DNA of 64,000 nucleotides from Dama dama (Eukaryota > Chordata > Mammalia > Artiodactyla > Cervidae), in the NCBI RefSeq assembly GCF_033118175.1, contig NC_083692.1, forward strand, positions 94,606,501 to 94,670,500. The letters are read 5' to 3'. This document shows positions 10,755 to 22,752 of this stretch, one piece after another. The notes under the pieces were generated by a model. The model ran no database searches. It saw only the letters and a list, made by a program, of their open reading frames with translations, and was not told where the DNA came from. The translations under genes were made by a program, and so were the position numbers. The first letter of the stretch is position 1, and the number at the start of each line of letters is the position of its first letter.

Positions 10755-11165
10755 AGCTGCTGACCTGACATACTAACCTCTCCCTGTTTCAGCCCGGGAA
10801 CCTGTGGTGCAGAGTTTCCGGGCTGAAATAGGAACTTTTCCCTATTGCAGCCTGGGAACTTGAAGCACAGAGTTGCCACCCTGAAATAATAGGAACTGTT
10901 CCCTATTTCAGCCCAGGAACTTGGGGCGCACAGTTGCCAGCCTGAAATGACAGGAACTTTTCCTCATTTCAGCCCAGGAACTTGGGGCGCAGTGTTGCTG
11001 GCCTGAAATAAGAACTTTTCCCTATTTCAGAACAGGAACTTCGGGTTCAGAGTTGCCAGCCTTAAATAGGAACTTTCGCCTGTGTCAACCCGGGAACTTG
11101 GGGCACAGAGTTGCCAGCCAGAAATAGGAACTTCTCCCTATTTCAGCATGGACATTTGAGGCCCA
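10755..11165. repeat. Hairpin-unit minisatellite, array 2 (about 6 copies)
   Basis: Same monomer family as 6,741-7,660: ctatttcagcccaggaactt, a GC-rich centre ggggcgcagagttgcc, then cctgaaataggaacttttcc. The inverted repeat arms (ctatttcag / ctgaaatag) are kept in most units. Array 2 is shorter and its units are more alike (gttgccagcctgaaat recurring) than those of array 1, which fits independent homogenisation after the duplication. Confidence 0.88.
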
Positions 11166-11194
11166 GATTTTCTATAGTGCAGCCTGGAAGTTTG

Positions 11195-12450
11195 GGGCAC
11201 AGATAAAAATACAGGAAATACATCTTCAGAGTTAACACCTTTTGAATTGTTTTTGAAAGTATCATCAAAATTTTTATGTATCTTATGATGGTACTTATTA
11301 TCAGAATGTAGGCTTGGTAAAATGTGACTTTCCCATTAAATAATGCTTTCTTGTCCTTATTTATCTTGCTGGTAGATTCATTGTCTTCTTTTGACTAGTT
11401 AGTTGTTTCTGAAGCAAAGATTCAAATGGTCCATCTATTTTGTGTGATTTTTTTAAATCTCATCCACAGTAATTTCTCAATTGCTTTTTGTATTGTATAA
11501 CATTTCCCATTTTCATTTTGTTCCTTTTTTCTTCTAGTTTTGTGTTTGTAGCTATACATCCCATTTTTTTTTTTTTTTTGTAATTGAAGTACAGTTGATT
11601 AACACCACTAGGTGTGTGTTGTGATACAGCATAGGGATGCAGTATTTTTATGGAATCCACTTTATTGAAATAGTACTGAATTGTGAGCTTTCTGTTGGTT
11701 TTACAGATGAACTGCTTGTGTGTATCTTGGTTTGCAAATATTTCTTTACATTCTGGGTTGCCTTTTTCATTCCCAAAGGTTTACTTTTTTGGACACCTGC
11801 TTTGAAATTGAAGTAGGTCACATTTTCCTGGTTTGGGTTTATTTCTCATTGTGCTAGACCTCACAATGAAGTCATCCAAACCCAAAAAGACCTTGTAGTT
11901 GACATCCTCACATTTCCTGCCTATGTTTTCCTTAAGACTTTCATAGAATCCCTCTTGACCTTTAGATACTTATGATTTGGAGTTCATTTCGTGTATGGTA
12001 TTGGAGAGTGTTCTAACCTCATTCCCGTTTTCTTTGTTTTAATAAGCCTCTCAGGATCCTTCACAGTGTCTCTTATCAACGTCTATTGCCAGCATCGGGG
12101 GAGGAGTATTCCCTCTTCTCCAAGCCTTCTCTAGCAGTTAGCGTTTGTCAGGTTTCTGACAGTGGCCATTCTGAGTGCTGTGAGGTGATTCCTTCCTGTG
12201 GTTTTGATTTGCATGTCTCATATTTAGTGGAACTGACCTCTTTTCAGGTGATTTCTTTTCGAGGGTGAGTTTTGTTAGACTCTGCATGACTCTGCAACAG
12301 GAGTCATGTTACCCCTTGGTGCAGCTATGTGTAACTCGACCCTGTTTTAAATTCTTTTCGGATGACCACCCCTTGGACATTTGTTGAGATCAGCTGTTTT
12401 TGAATCCCAGACCCTTTGGCCTTGAGAATACTCAACGTCCATCAGCACTC
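11195..12450. repeat. Duplicated unit, copy 2
   Basis: Second copy of the segment at 7,670-8,960, same orientation, about 3.5 kb away. Differences include a 7-base insertion in ccatta(aataatg)ctttcttgtc at about 11,335 and a poly-T of 17 at 11,563. The match stops at catcagcac (about 12,446), after which the two flanks differ completely (agctttccaag versus tctacccaggg), marking the duplication breakpoint. Confidence 0.85.
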
Positions 12451-15400
12451 TACCCAGGGTAGGAACCAAATAAATAAGTAAACAAACAAAGAAGAGAGCA
12501 GATATTAAATAATAACGATAATGAACCCAAACATCTGTGCAGAGACAGGCTCAAGGGAAAGTCACACTGTCCATTTCAGGGACTCCAACAGTTAATTCCC
12601 ACTTCCTCTCATCAGAGAAGCAAACCTCTAACACTGCAGGAAGAGTGTCCACTGGCCAATTGCACAGGATGGAAGGGAACCCACAGGCTTTATTGGACCT
12701 GGGGATGGGGAGGAACCACAGATGGGAAGGACCGAAGGATGGGAAGACCCTGAAGACGAAAAGGACCCGCGGACAAGGAGGACCACCTAACGAGTTGACT
12801 GGGCTGCTTTTCCTCTCCACTATCAGCAGCTCTGTGTTCCTAGCATCCAGTTTAACCTGTAAAACTCTGAACCCTGCTTTTACAAGCTCTCAGTGGAGAT
12901 GAGATGCATGTATTCAGGAGATTTTTATAATTAAATTACAGCACCCCACAGGACACCAGGTCCTGGCTGGTCCTCTGGGAACAGGACTTCCCCTTCCTCC
13001 TCTATGCTCCTTCCCAGTCAGACTGTACATGGAAGGGGGACTTCTATCCACTGGGACTGAATCTGAATAACCCTTGATCCAAGCTCTTCCCCAAATCCAA
13101 ACCTAACTGCATCAAAGTCACACTGGAGAGCATTTCCATTGAGAGAAAAAAAAATCCAAACTCCATGAAAAGAAATATTGTCCAAAGGACTTGGGTGAAC
13201 CTAAGAAATCTGAATATTTTATAGTCAGTCAGCACCTGGCCCAGTGTTGGCGCCCCCTTGGCCAGAAGACTGAGGGAGGGAGGGTCTGGTGAGGGAGACC
13301 CCTGGGCGCCACTCACCTTCAGCTCCCCCCTGGGAGGCCTCGATTAAGATTGAGCTCACTTTGCTGCTTGTTGAACCAGTAGAGACTTAGGATCACAGGC
13401 TGTCTTTTCCTTAAATATTTGTAACATCCCTTCCACCCTGAATGAATGAAAAACACATCAGAAGGAACTGTGCGGGGGGCAGTCAGACAAATGTTAGCAC
13501 ACACAGAACAATTACACCTAGAGATTTTAATACACAGAAGGTTTAGTATTGCTCAGTAAGACATCACGACAGTGACAGTGATGACAAAGATGACCTGTCT
13601 CTGTGTCCCCTCAAAGCAGGTTTATAAGAGGTGAGCCAAGCCCGGAGCAGGCAGCTTACTGTGAGATGCAGACACGCATCTGTCGCTGGGGTGGACCCCA
13701 GTGCACCTGTGTTACTGGATCCACCAGGGCCAGTGTGCGTGGTGAACTGGGACTGAGGACACGAGGTAAGATCATCAGTCAGGCTGACCTGGAAAATCAC
13801 TACAGCTACTTCACTCAATATCCAAGCCCACTTACTGGGGGAGGCTTAGGAGGCTCAGAGGAACTGACGCCTGCCGGGACTCTTCTGCCCTCAGAAAGCC
13901 TGCGTTTCATAGCACCACTCTGTCTGCACAGACCCAGCTAATAGAAACAAAGCTGCTTTATTTCCCAAGGCCTCTATTTTGTAAGTAAAGCCAACCTTTC
14001 TTCTAGCTCTTCTGCTCTACTCTAATCCCCCTTATAAGAAACAGTCCAGAACTGGTAAGAAAGCCAGACTAAACGATGTCAAAAACAAAAGGCAAAAAAG
14101 TCTTCTTGAAACATTACAATTCATCTGGGACAGGATTTCTTACAAATATTATGGAGCTATTCTCTCTTTTCACTGGTCACAAGAAAATTAAACCTTTTCA
14201 CATTTCTGCTAACAAATATACATAAAATCTTGCTATTTTTACAATATTGCTACAACATTTTACAGGGAAATTGATGTTAAATCTACATCAGTGAATGCAC
14301 TCAATTGCTCTCTGTTTTAAATCGTCTCATGATATATATAAATTGTTTAACTGGACCAGATCCACTGTGAGTGGAACTGGTCAGAAGGTATTTGTGGACT
14401 TCCTAGGTAGAAAGAAAGTTGCTTGTCTCCTTAAGTGTGTTTGTTAGCAAATGCACTTATGGCCACCACGTGACGAGGACAAAGCACAGTGTCCCTGGTT
14501 GTGCTTTTCTTTCCAGCCCTCGGGGACGTCTGCCTGTCATGGTCCTATCACTGGCGGGTCAGGTGGGCCAGCCGGGCTGGGCAGCGGGAGCAGCGGCAGG
14601 TCTGCGGGGTGGCTTAGCTGTGCTCTGCTGTGACCACTGGGGACACGGATGATCTTCTTGGGTCCCTGTCCTCTGACCTGTTGCTGGAGGTTTGCAGCGT
14701 AAGGTAACCACCACAGTGGAGGTGCGAGACTGCCCCTAAACACAGAAGCCCATTTCATCAGTGCTTCCCTTCAGAGAGGATGGGCACACTGAGGCAGAGT
14801 CTGCAGCTCTGTGGCTGATTCGTATTGATATTTGGTAGAAACCAATGCATTATTGTAAAGCAATTATCCTTCAGTTAAAAATGAATTTAAAAAAAGAGCC
14901 TGCAGACTTTGCACTGCCCAAGACAAAAGGAGCAAAGAAAACAAAACAAACACACCACCGCCACCACCCATTGTATTTCCTTCCATTGAAGAAAGCCTTG
15001 CCTGGATAGAGCACTGATTTCTGTGTTTGATTTTTAAATAACATTTACATAGAATAGTCCAGAAAAAAGTTTATGGTAGGTCTTAATTTTAAAATTTTAA
15101 AGTACGTACTTCATGATGTACAATTCATGAATTCCTTTAACCATGTTGGAACTTTTTGCCTCATCTAAGAATTGAATGCAAAGCCCAGCAACTGTGACTG
15201 AACTATATCATTTCATATACTCTCTCTGCATTTGATCCTGGAACAAAGTTTATGTCTAAGAAACCAGTGTGAACACGTGAATAAAGAAAACACCAGAAAA
15301 CACAACTTATCTAAGTGTTTTCCATTCTATTTTTTTAAAGTTTGGCTTACATTATAATTTGGGGACACACTGTCTTGTTTAAATATTCTGTAAATTTATA

Positions 15401-16620
15401 ACAGATACAACAGGCCAGGTGATTTGGAGTAATGAACATCTTCATTAGGAAATAAACCTGCACCTTTTCCACTTGCTACAGCGTGCATTAAGCAAGGTAT
15501 CACACAGAACAGAAAATGAAAATTAATGTATTGGAGGCAGAGGGTGTCTGATGCTTGAGACATTTGGAGAAGGCTATAGCCCCACATTTGAATGGCTGGA
15601 ATGCACAGCTGATGCTGTCACGATATGTTGTTTACTGTAGCTTCCTCGTGTGGAGGAAAAGACACACAACCCTGATTACAGGCTCTCCAGTATACCACAT
15701 TCTGGGCCAACATCTGATGTCCACTTCTGCCTGCAAAGTGTCCAAGGCTCCTTTTAATAAAACAGCGTAGGACAACAATACAGGTTTTCATTTTAAGTAA
15801 AGCATTCTTATTCCATTACTAAAACACAGTTATAAGAGAAACAGGAACATGTGTGGGCTTGGTGTTTTAAATAACTGAAACATTAACTTTTTCATGGGGT
15901 AAAGCAATCATAAATTTGTTTATTTGGTTGCACAGAGCATAGTAGAGAACAGATCACCTTATTTGATTTAAATCTGTAACTGTTCTGGTATACAAACCTG
16001 GAGTTTTAGTAACTGTTTCATAAACTTCTCTCATTCCTTTACCTACAAGTAAAAAGACACAAATTACCACTTTCAAAAAACATTTTTAATAAGTTTGAAA
16101 AAATGTCAAACTGAAGCAATGTTTATTTCTCCAGATTTCTTGAATGCACAAAATAGGAATATCTTATACATCCCCACTTTAAACCCATACATTCACAGTA
16201 GAATATCCTTTGCTTTTGAGGGAAATCTGAGTTTCTTAGTGGAAATCAGTTTGGACTTAACTTGTGAATTCAGTGTGTTACAACAGAGAGCCTTCTAAGG
16301 AGGGTGTATCCTTTCTCACTCCTTTGTGGGATCTCCTGCCCACAAGGGAAAGGTAATTTACAAAATTACTATAAAAGAATGATAATCCCTCTTAGTTTTC
16401 CAAGTCCCCACCCCGATCAATGAACTCATGAGGTAGTAGTGAACAACATCAAAATACTTCCCCTGCAAAACGTTTGAATCAACTTAGATTTGACTCATAA
16501 TCTCTTCGCTTTCATAGTTCTGTATCAAACTACAAATTATCACTTTTTAAAAGTATGTGTTCAACTATTTCTGTGAGAAAGGGCCAAGAGAAACGTAAGT
16601 ATCTTAACTCCTAATGTGAA
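12451..16620. other. Unclassified, largely non-repetitive DNA
   Basis: No SINE, BovB or LTR recognised here except a short bovine-L1-tail-like piece at about 14,825-14,890 (aaaccaatgcattattgtaa). Open frames on both strands (12,537-12,902; 13,044-13,316; 13,603-13,941; 14,419-14,652) are short, overlap each other and lack start or family support. Splice-like words exist (plus strand cttttctttccag at about 14,506; gaggtaagatc at about 13,763; minus-strand donor complement actcacctt at about 13,312), so an untranslated or decayed exon cannot be excluded, but none is called. Confidence 0.4.
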
Positions 16621-16629
16621 TTCGACAGA

Positions 16630-18915
16630 GAGATTTCTGAGGGCATTCAGACACAGAGAGGGTTTTTCCGGGGAATTCTAACAGAGTCGGAGGACTCCAA
16701 GGAAATCCTGACAGACAGAAAGGGGTTTACGGGGACTCCTGAGAGGCAGAAAAGGGTTACCAGGGATTCCCACCAGATAGAAGGTGGTTTCCGGGCGATT
16801 CCCCGCCAACAGAAAGGGATTTACAGAGCATTCTGAGTGTAAGAAGGGCTATTCCGGGCTATTCCTGAGGGTCAGAATAAGGATTCCTGGGGATTCCTGA
16901 GGAGTACAAGGGGGTCTCGGGGATATTCCCCACGAAAGAATGCTTCCAGGGATTCCTTACGGACAAAGGGGTTTCCGATGGTTACACGACTAGCAGATGG
17001 TGGTGTCCAGAGGGTTCTCCACTAACAGAAGGGGGTTTCCTGGAATATTCTGAGCAGAGAAGGTGGTTTCCAGGGGATTCCCCACTGACAGAAAGGATTT
17101 TCCAGGGTTACTGAGGGCAGAAGGTGGTTTCCAGGGGACTTCCCACTGGCAGAAGGGGGTTTCCCGGGATATTCTGAGGACAGAAGTTGGTGTCCAGAGG
17201 ATTCCCCACTGACAGAAGGGTGTTTCCCGGGATATTCTGAGGACAGAATGTGGTGTCCAGGGAATTCTCTACTGACAGTATGGGATTTCCTGTGATATTC
17301 TGAGGACAGAAAGTGGTGTCCATGGGATTCCCCACTGATACAAGGGGATTTCTCAGAGTTAACAAGGGCAGAAAGTCATGTCTGGGGGATTCCCACTGGC
17401 AGAAGAGGATTCCGGGACATTCCGTGGTCAGAAGCCTGTTTCCAGGGGATTTCCCACTGACATAAGAGCATTCCTGGGATTTTCTGAGGACAGAAGGTGT
17501 GTCCGGGGATTCCCCACTGACAGGAGGGATATCTTTGGGAATCTGAGCAGAGAAGATGGTGTCCAGACGACTCCCCACTGATAGAAGGGGTTTCCTGGGA
17601 CATTCTGAGGGCAGAAGGTGGTTTCCCTGGGATTCTCCATTAACAGAAGGGGTTTCCTTGGATATTTTCAGGACAGAAGGTGGTGTCCAGGTGATTCCCC
17701 ACTGAGGTTAGGGGGTTTCCTGGGATATTCTGTGGACCGAAGGTGGTGTCCGGGGGATCCCCCACTGACAGACGGGGATTTCCCAGGATATTCTGAGGAC
17801 AGAAGGTGGTTTCCGGAGGATTGGCCACTGACAGAAGGGGGTTTCCCGGGATACTCTGAGGACACTAGGTGGTGTCCAGGGGATTCCCCACTGACAGAAG
17901 GGGGTCTCCTGGGGTAATCTGAGGGCAGAAGGTAGTTTCCAGGCGATTTCCCACTGGCAGAAGGGGGTTTCCTGGGATATTTTGACAGAAGGTGGTTTCC
18001 AGGGTATGTTGGAAATGTTTCCAGAATGTCGTGTCTGGGTATCCCCACTGGCAGAAGGGGATTCCCGGAATATTCTTTGGTCAGAAGATGGTGTCTAGGG
18101 GATTTCCCACTGACAGAAGGGTGTTCCTGGGATAGTCTGAGGATAGAAGCTCATGTCTGCAGGATTCCACTTTGACAGAAGGAGGTTTTGTTGGATATTC
18201 TGAGGACAGATGGTGATGTCCATGGGAATCCCCACTGACAGAAGGGGGTTTCCGGGGATTTCGAACTGATAGAAGGGGGTTTCCCGGCATATTCTGAGGA
18301 TAGAATGTGGTTTCCGGGGGATTTCCCAGAGACAGAAGTGCAGTTCCTGGGGTATTCTGAGGACAGTAGGTGGTGTTCAGGGGATTCGCCACTGACAGAA
18401 GGGTGTTTCCCTGGTTATTCTGAGGACAGAAGCTGATATCGATGGGAATCTCCACTGACAGAAGTGGGTTTCCCGGGATATTCTGAGGACAGAAGGTGGT
18501 TTTCCGGGGATTTCCCACTGACAGAAGGGGGTTTCCCGGGATATTCTGAGGACAGTAGTTGGTGTCCAGGGGATTCCCCACTGACAGAAGTGGGTTTCCC
18601 AGGATAGTCTGAGGACAGAATATGGTGTCCAGGAAATTCCCTACTGACAATATGGGATTTCCCGGGATATTCTGAGGACAGAAAGCGGTGTCCATGGGAT
18701 ACCCCACTGATACAAAGGGATTTCTCAGGGTTAATGAGGGCAGAAAGTCATGTCTGGGGGATTCTCACTGGCAATAGGGGATTCCCGGGTCCTTCTGTGA
18801 TCAGAAGCCTGTTTCCAGGGGATTTCCCACTGACATAAGAGCGTTCCTGGGATATTCTGAGGACAGAAGGTGTGTCCGGGGATTCCCCACTGACAGAATG
18901 GTGTAGTCAAAGTGG
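16630..18915. repeat. 63-bp minisatellite (about 36 copies)
   Basis: Tandem units of 62-64 bp, e.g. cagaaggtggtgtccagggg, attccccactgacagaaggg, ggtttcccgggatattctga plus ggac. Because 63 is 21 codons, all frames stay open across units; the minus strand gives frames of 208, 156 and 126 residues with a 21-residue repeat containing PLLSVGNPLDT and FCPQNIPGN. These are read as period artefacts: no start context, no flanking exon, and frame-shifted units at 17,340 and 18,000. Edges (16,630-17,000) are the most diverged, the centre the most uniform. Confidence 0.92.
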
Positions 18916-19189
18916 GGGGGAGGTCGATGGCTCTCAACGTGTGCATGGGCTGGCGTGTTTCAGGCTGGCGGCAGGTGTGAGCTGAAATGGGATTTAGTCC
19001 ATTAGTAAGTCCTTGTAGCCTAAAAATGTGTGTCTAAGGAAATACAGCAGAAGAGTTGGAAACAGCTATAAAGCGAGTTTACTACTTAAAATTGAGAATA
19101 CAGGAGCTTTACAGATCACTGAGGTACTGCCCTCTGCAGCTTACAGCACAGCCAAGCCTTGGGGTTGCCAGCTCCCTCTCTTCCTGTCC

Positions 19190-19345
19190 CCCCACCCCGC
19201 CCTCTCGCTCTCTCCTCCTCCTCCGTCTCTGCCTCTGTCTCTGATCTATTTATCACCTGTCTATCATCTATTTATTATCTATGCCTCTGTCTCTGCCTCT
19301 GTCTCTATTTATCATCTATCATCTATTTATTAACTATCTAATCTC
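19190..19345. repeat. Simple-repeat tract (CT-rich and ATCT/TATC)
   Basis: Alternating blocks of tctctgcctctgtctc and tatctatttatcatctatc motifs. This is low-complexity DNA; the three plus-strand frames over it (leucine/serine-rich) are not genes. From 19,345 to 19,660 the DNA is AT-rich and unclassified. Confidence 0.85.
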
Positions 19346-19664
19346 CTTCTCTGCATATATGTGTGTATGTAATTATGTATAAATATTTAGAAATCATAGC
19401 TTTAAAATAAACACTTCTGACATACTGTTAAGGTAAATAGAATGTTAAATTTCCTTAAAAGGGCAGTCCTTTAAACACAGATTAATGTGTATTTTAAAAT
19501 ATGCTTTGATTTTTGTCCAATGGCAACTAGAAAATTTACTGCCCACTTAAATGAATAATTAATTGTTGTCAAAATCCACTGTATGTTTAGAAAATTAACT
19601 GAAATTTAGCTTCTTACTTCCTCTAAAAATATCATTTAGGAGTAAATAAGGGTGTAATTGTTTT

Positions 19665-19756
19665 TGTTGTTTAGTTGCTAAGTTGTGTCTGACTCTTTGC
19701 AACCCCATGGACTGTAACCCATCAGGCTCCTCTGTCCATGGGATTTTCCACAGATT
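19665..19756 (-). mobile_element. Bov-A/Bov-tA fragment, antisense
   Basis: Reads tagttgctaagttgtgtctg, actctttgcaaccccatgga and ggctcctctgtccatgggat, the antisense 3' half of the bovine tRNA SINE. Truncated at ttttccacag. Confidence 0.85.
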
Positions 19757-19775
19757 TTTGGAAACAAACTAGTGG

Positions 19776-20060
19776 TTCCCGAATGGGCAAGGCACGCAGG
19801 GGAGGGATAAATTAGGAGTTTGAGATTAACATACACATATACTACTGTATATGAAAGAGATAATCAACAAGGACTTACTGTATAGCACAGGGAACTCAAC
19901 TCAATATTCTGTAATTATCTATATGAGGAACAAATCTGAAAAAGATGGATATATGTAGATGTATACCTGAACTGCTTTGCTGTATACCTAAACTAATATA
20001 ACACTGATAATAAACTATATCTGAATATAAAAAAATTAAATTAAAAATAAAAACTGCCCC
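19776..20060 (+). mobile_element. L1 3'-UTR end with A-rich tail
   Basis: Contains cttactgtatagcacaggga, actcaactcaatattctgta, aaaagatggatatatgtaga and actgctttgctgtataccta, the signature of artiodactyl L1 3' ends, followed by aataaactatatctgaat and an A-rich tail. No coding part. Confidence 0.85.
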
Positions 20061-20101
20061 CAAATACCCAAATAATTATATGTTTTAACTTTGATATTGT
20101 G

Positions 20102-20319
20102 TGTTAAATCGCTTCAGTCATGTCCAACTCTTTGTGACCCTATGGACTGCAGCCCACCAGGCTCCTCTGTCCATGGGATTCTCCAGCCAAGAATACTGAA
20201 ATGGGTTGCCATTCCCTTCTCCAGGGGATCTTCCCGACTCAGGGATCAGACCCACATCTCTTAGGTCTCCTGAATTGGCAGGTGGGTTCCTTACCATTAA
20301 CACCACCTGGGAAGCCCAA
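20102..20319 (-). mobile_element. Bov-tA SINE, antisense, full unit
   Basis: Runs from cgcttcagtcatgtccaact to acaccacctgggaagccc and contains the whole Bov-A part plus tRNA-like head. Flanked by aactttgatattg (left) and aactttgatactg (right), a 12 of 13 match target duplication. The minus-strand 62-residue frame is a SINE artefact. Confidence 0.92.
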
Positions 20320-20344
20320 ACTTTGATACTGTTTTATATTCTTT

Positions 20345-20405
20345 GGGCTTCCCTGGTGACTCAGATGGTAAAGAATCCACCTGAAATGCAGGAAGCCTGG
20401 GTTAA
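20345..20405 (+). mobile_element. Bov-tA head fragment
   Basis: gggcttccctggtgactcag, atggtaaagaatccacctg and aaatgcaggaagcctgggtt form the sense tRNA-like head only; the element is truncated immediately afterwards. Sequence to about 20,640 is unclassified. Confidence 0.8.
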
Positions 20406-20639
20406 TAATGTTCTTTTACCTTCAGTAGCAATATTTTATTTACAGGTAAGCCAACCCTGTTTAAAATACACATCAATGCATTCACAGTTGGCATCAACAT
20501 TATTCAACACATTCTGCTGTTACTTACAACTAGCAAGAGTTGTGGAATTTAGTCATTTTATGTACACTGAATTACTGTCAGTAAATAAGTATATGCTCTT
20601 TAGTGGCTAAAAATAGTTTTGAAAAGCAAAAAGACATAC

Positions 20640-22313
20640 GGTGTCTGACTGAATTAAAAAAACAAGACCCTTCAATAGGCTGCCTATAAGAGACTCATTT
20701 CATGGTGAAAGATACACAGAGACAGAAACTTAGAAGATAGAAAAAGATTTCATGCAAGAAAGCAGGGGTAGCAATACTCCTTTCAGACAAAACAGACTTT
20801 AAATCAAAGGGAAAAAAGGGGAAAAGAGCATTGTATAATGGTTGAAGGATCCAGAGAATGTTTGTTAACATAGACACATCTAATATAAGATCACCTAACA
20901 TATATGAAAGGGCTTCCCTAGTGGCTAGGTGCTAAAGAATCTGTCTGCCAGTGCAGGAGATGTGGATTCAATCCCTGGGTTGAGAAGATCCCCTGGAGAA
21001 GGAAATGGCAACCCATTCCAGTATTCTTGCCTGGGAAATCCTATGGACAGAGGAGCCTGGCAGGCTACAGTCCATGGGGTTGCAAAGAGTCAGGCACACT
21101 TAGAAACTAAACATCAACAACATACATAAAGCAAATATTAATAGACATGAAGACAGAGATTGATAACAGGAGGAGCCTAACAGCCCAGTGACATTAAAAA
21201 AAACCAGATAAGATAGTAAAAAATATTAAGTCAATCATAGTCTTAAATGATACAATATATCAGTTGGACTTACTTGATATCCACAGGTCATACCATCTAA
21301 CAAAGCAGAATTTCAGTTTTTTTGAAGTGCACATGGAATATTTTCTAGGACAGATCATCTACTATGTCAAGAAATAAGCCTCAACGAATATAAGGAGATG
21401 AACTTATGTTAAGCATTTTTCTGACTGTTACATCAACTGAAGAAACACACTGGAAAACAACAAACATGTGGAGACTAAACATGCTTCCGAACAGAATCAA
21501 TGTGTCAACAGTGAGATCAAAACAGAACTGCAATACCTCAGACAAATGAAAATGAAAACAAAACTCTGTATAATTTACTGGACTCTGCCAAATTAGTTCT
21601 AAGACAGAAATTCATAGCAATGTAGACCTTCAAGAAACGAAAAAAATGAAAAAAAACTCGAACAACTTAACCTACCAAATAAAGGAATTAGCAAAAGAAA
21701 AAACAGCACAACATGAACAGAAGGAAATGAAGATCAGAGAGAAAATAAGAGATCAAAGAAACCATGCACTATTTTAAAAGTCAAAATTATCAGTTTTTAC
21801 CCAGATTCACAAAAAAGAGAAAGGAGCCAAATAAAATGAGAAATGAAAGGATACGTAACAGGTACCATGAAAATCTGGAAAAAAAAAATCATATTCTTTG
21901 AACAGGTCAACAAATTGGACAACTTAGAAAATGAAAAAATTTCTAGAAACCTACAGATTGTAAAGACTGAGTCAAGCAGAATTAGACACTGATCTGACCA
22001 CCAGAAGAGTATCTCAATCTGTAATTAAAAAAACAAAACAAAAAACTCTCAGCCAAGAAGTCTAACCCAGTCTAGTTCACAGGGGAATTTTACCAGGCAC
22101 ACAAGGATTTCTATCTATCCTTCTGAAACTCTTCCAAGTAACTAAAGAGGGAATACCCCCAAAGTCATTTCATGAAGCCACCATCATCATGACACCAAAA
22201 CCAGACAAATACACAACAAAATAAGAAAATTACAGGCCAACACCTCTGACAAACATACATGCAAAAATCCTCAACAAAATATTAGCAAACCAAATCCAGT
22301 GATACACAAATAG
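20640..22313 (+). pseudogene. L1 ORF2 relic, first segment (endonuclease to RT start)
   Basis: Plus-strand L1 ORF2 text, heavily frameshifted. Near 20,650 the DNA encodes pieces like the L1 endonuclease phrase KKQDPSIGCLQETHF; near 22,220-22,300 it encodes the RT region that in L1 reads as a stretch on nested ANQIQ-type residues (ttagcaaaccaaatccagtg). The reading breaks at 22,313 and resumes at 30,639 (aaaaggatcaaatac, then ggattcattccagggttgca), so a provirus was inserted into an existing L1. A Bov-tA at 20,909-21,110 also interrupts it. Non-functional. Confidence 0.85.
20909..21110 (+). mobile_element. Bov-tA SINE inside the L1 relic
   Basis: Starts ggcttccctagtggctaggt and ends near ggttgcaaagagtcaggcac. 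Flanks aacatatatgaaag and aacatacataaag are a near-perfect duplication. Full tRNA + Bov-A unit. Confidence 0.9.
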
Positions 22314-22734
22314 TGTCATGGTCCAGGCACAGGTTGGAAAAAAATTTCCAGACATGAGAGGGAAATAAAGTTTATTAGAATGGGAGATGCTATTAGAATC
22401 TGGCATGATGGGAGATGCCAGCTCAAGCGAGAACTGATGTTGAACAGGGCTCTTTAGTACACTTTTATATCCAGGGTACAAGAAATGGGATAGGGGTCTT
22501 GAGGTCATCTGCTGATTGGATGAGGCATGTATACTGGGTGGGGAAGAGTAAAGCAAAGATCTTCTCCCTGTGGGGTAGGAGGGGAGACAGGTTATACTGC
22601 TCAGGAGGACCTGAAATCCATCAATAGTTATAATATGGGGGAGGGAAGGACGATAAGAGTCTGGTTTTTCTGTTCCTGCATTCCAAGATCCTCCTTGGTT
22701 TTATCTGCTTGGTTTTTGTCCTTGGGTCACCACA
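22314..22734 (-). mobile_element. 3' LTR of the provirus (family D)
   Basis: On the minus strand it starts TGTGGTGACCC and ends CCATGACA. It shares, with the copy at 30,223-30,638, blocks such as aaataaagtttrttagaatg, cagggctc(t/c)ttagtacact and gattggatgaggcatgt. A small local duplication of gggagatgc (about 22,384-22,418) distinguishes this copy. By eye the two LTRs differ by roughly a tenth of their bases plus several indels, so the insertion is old. Confidence 0.9.
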
Positions 22735-22752
22735 ATCCTCCCTCTTTAATTT
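22735..22752 (-). promoter_or_regulatory. Polypurine tract of the provirus
   Basis: Minus strand reads aattaaagagggaggat immediately before the LTR start TGTGGTGAC. A purine run directly 5' of the 3' LTR is where plus-strand DNA synthesis is primed in retroviruses, and its position confirms the minus orientation. Confidence 0.8.

Noticed and set aside
12537..12902. 121-codon plus frame and 89-codon minus frame over the same DNA
   Set aside because: Neither shows a family motif; they overlap antiparallel, and splice support is lacking.
18081..18707. 208-codon minus-strand frame with 21-residue repeats
   Set aside because: It follows from a 63-bp tandem period that keeps all frames open. Neighbouring units carry frames in other phases too, and there is no exon context.
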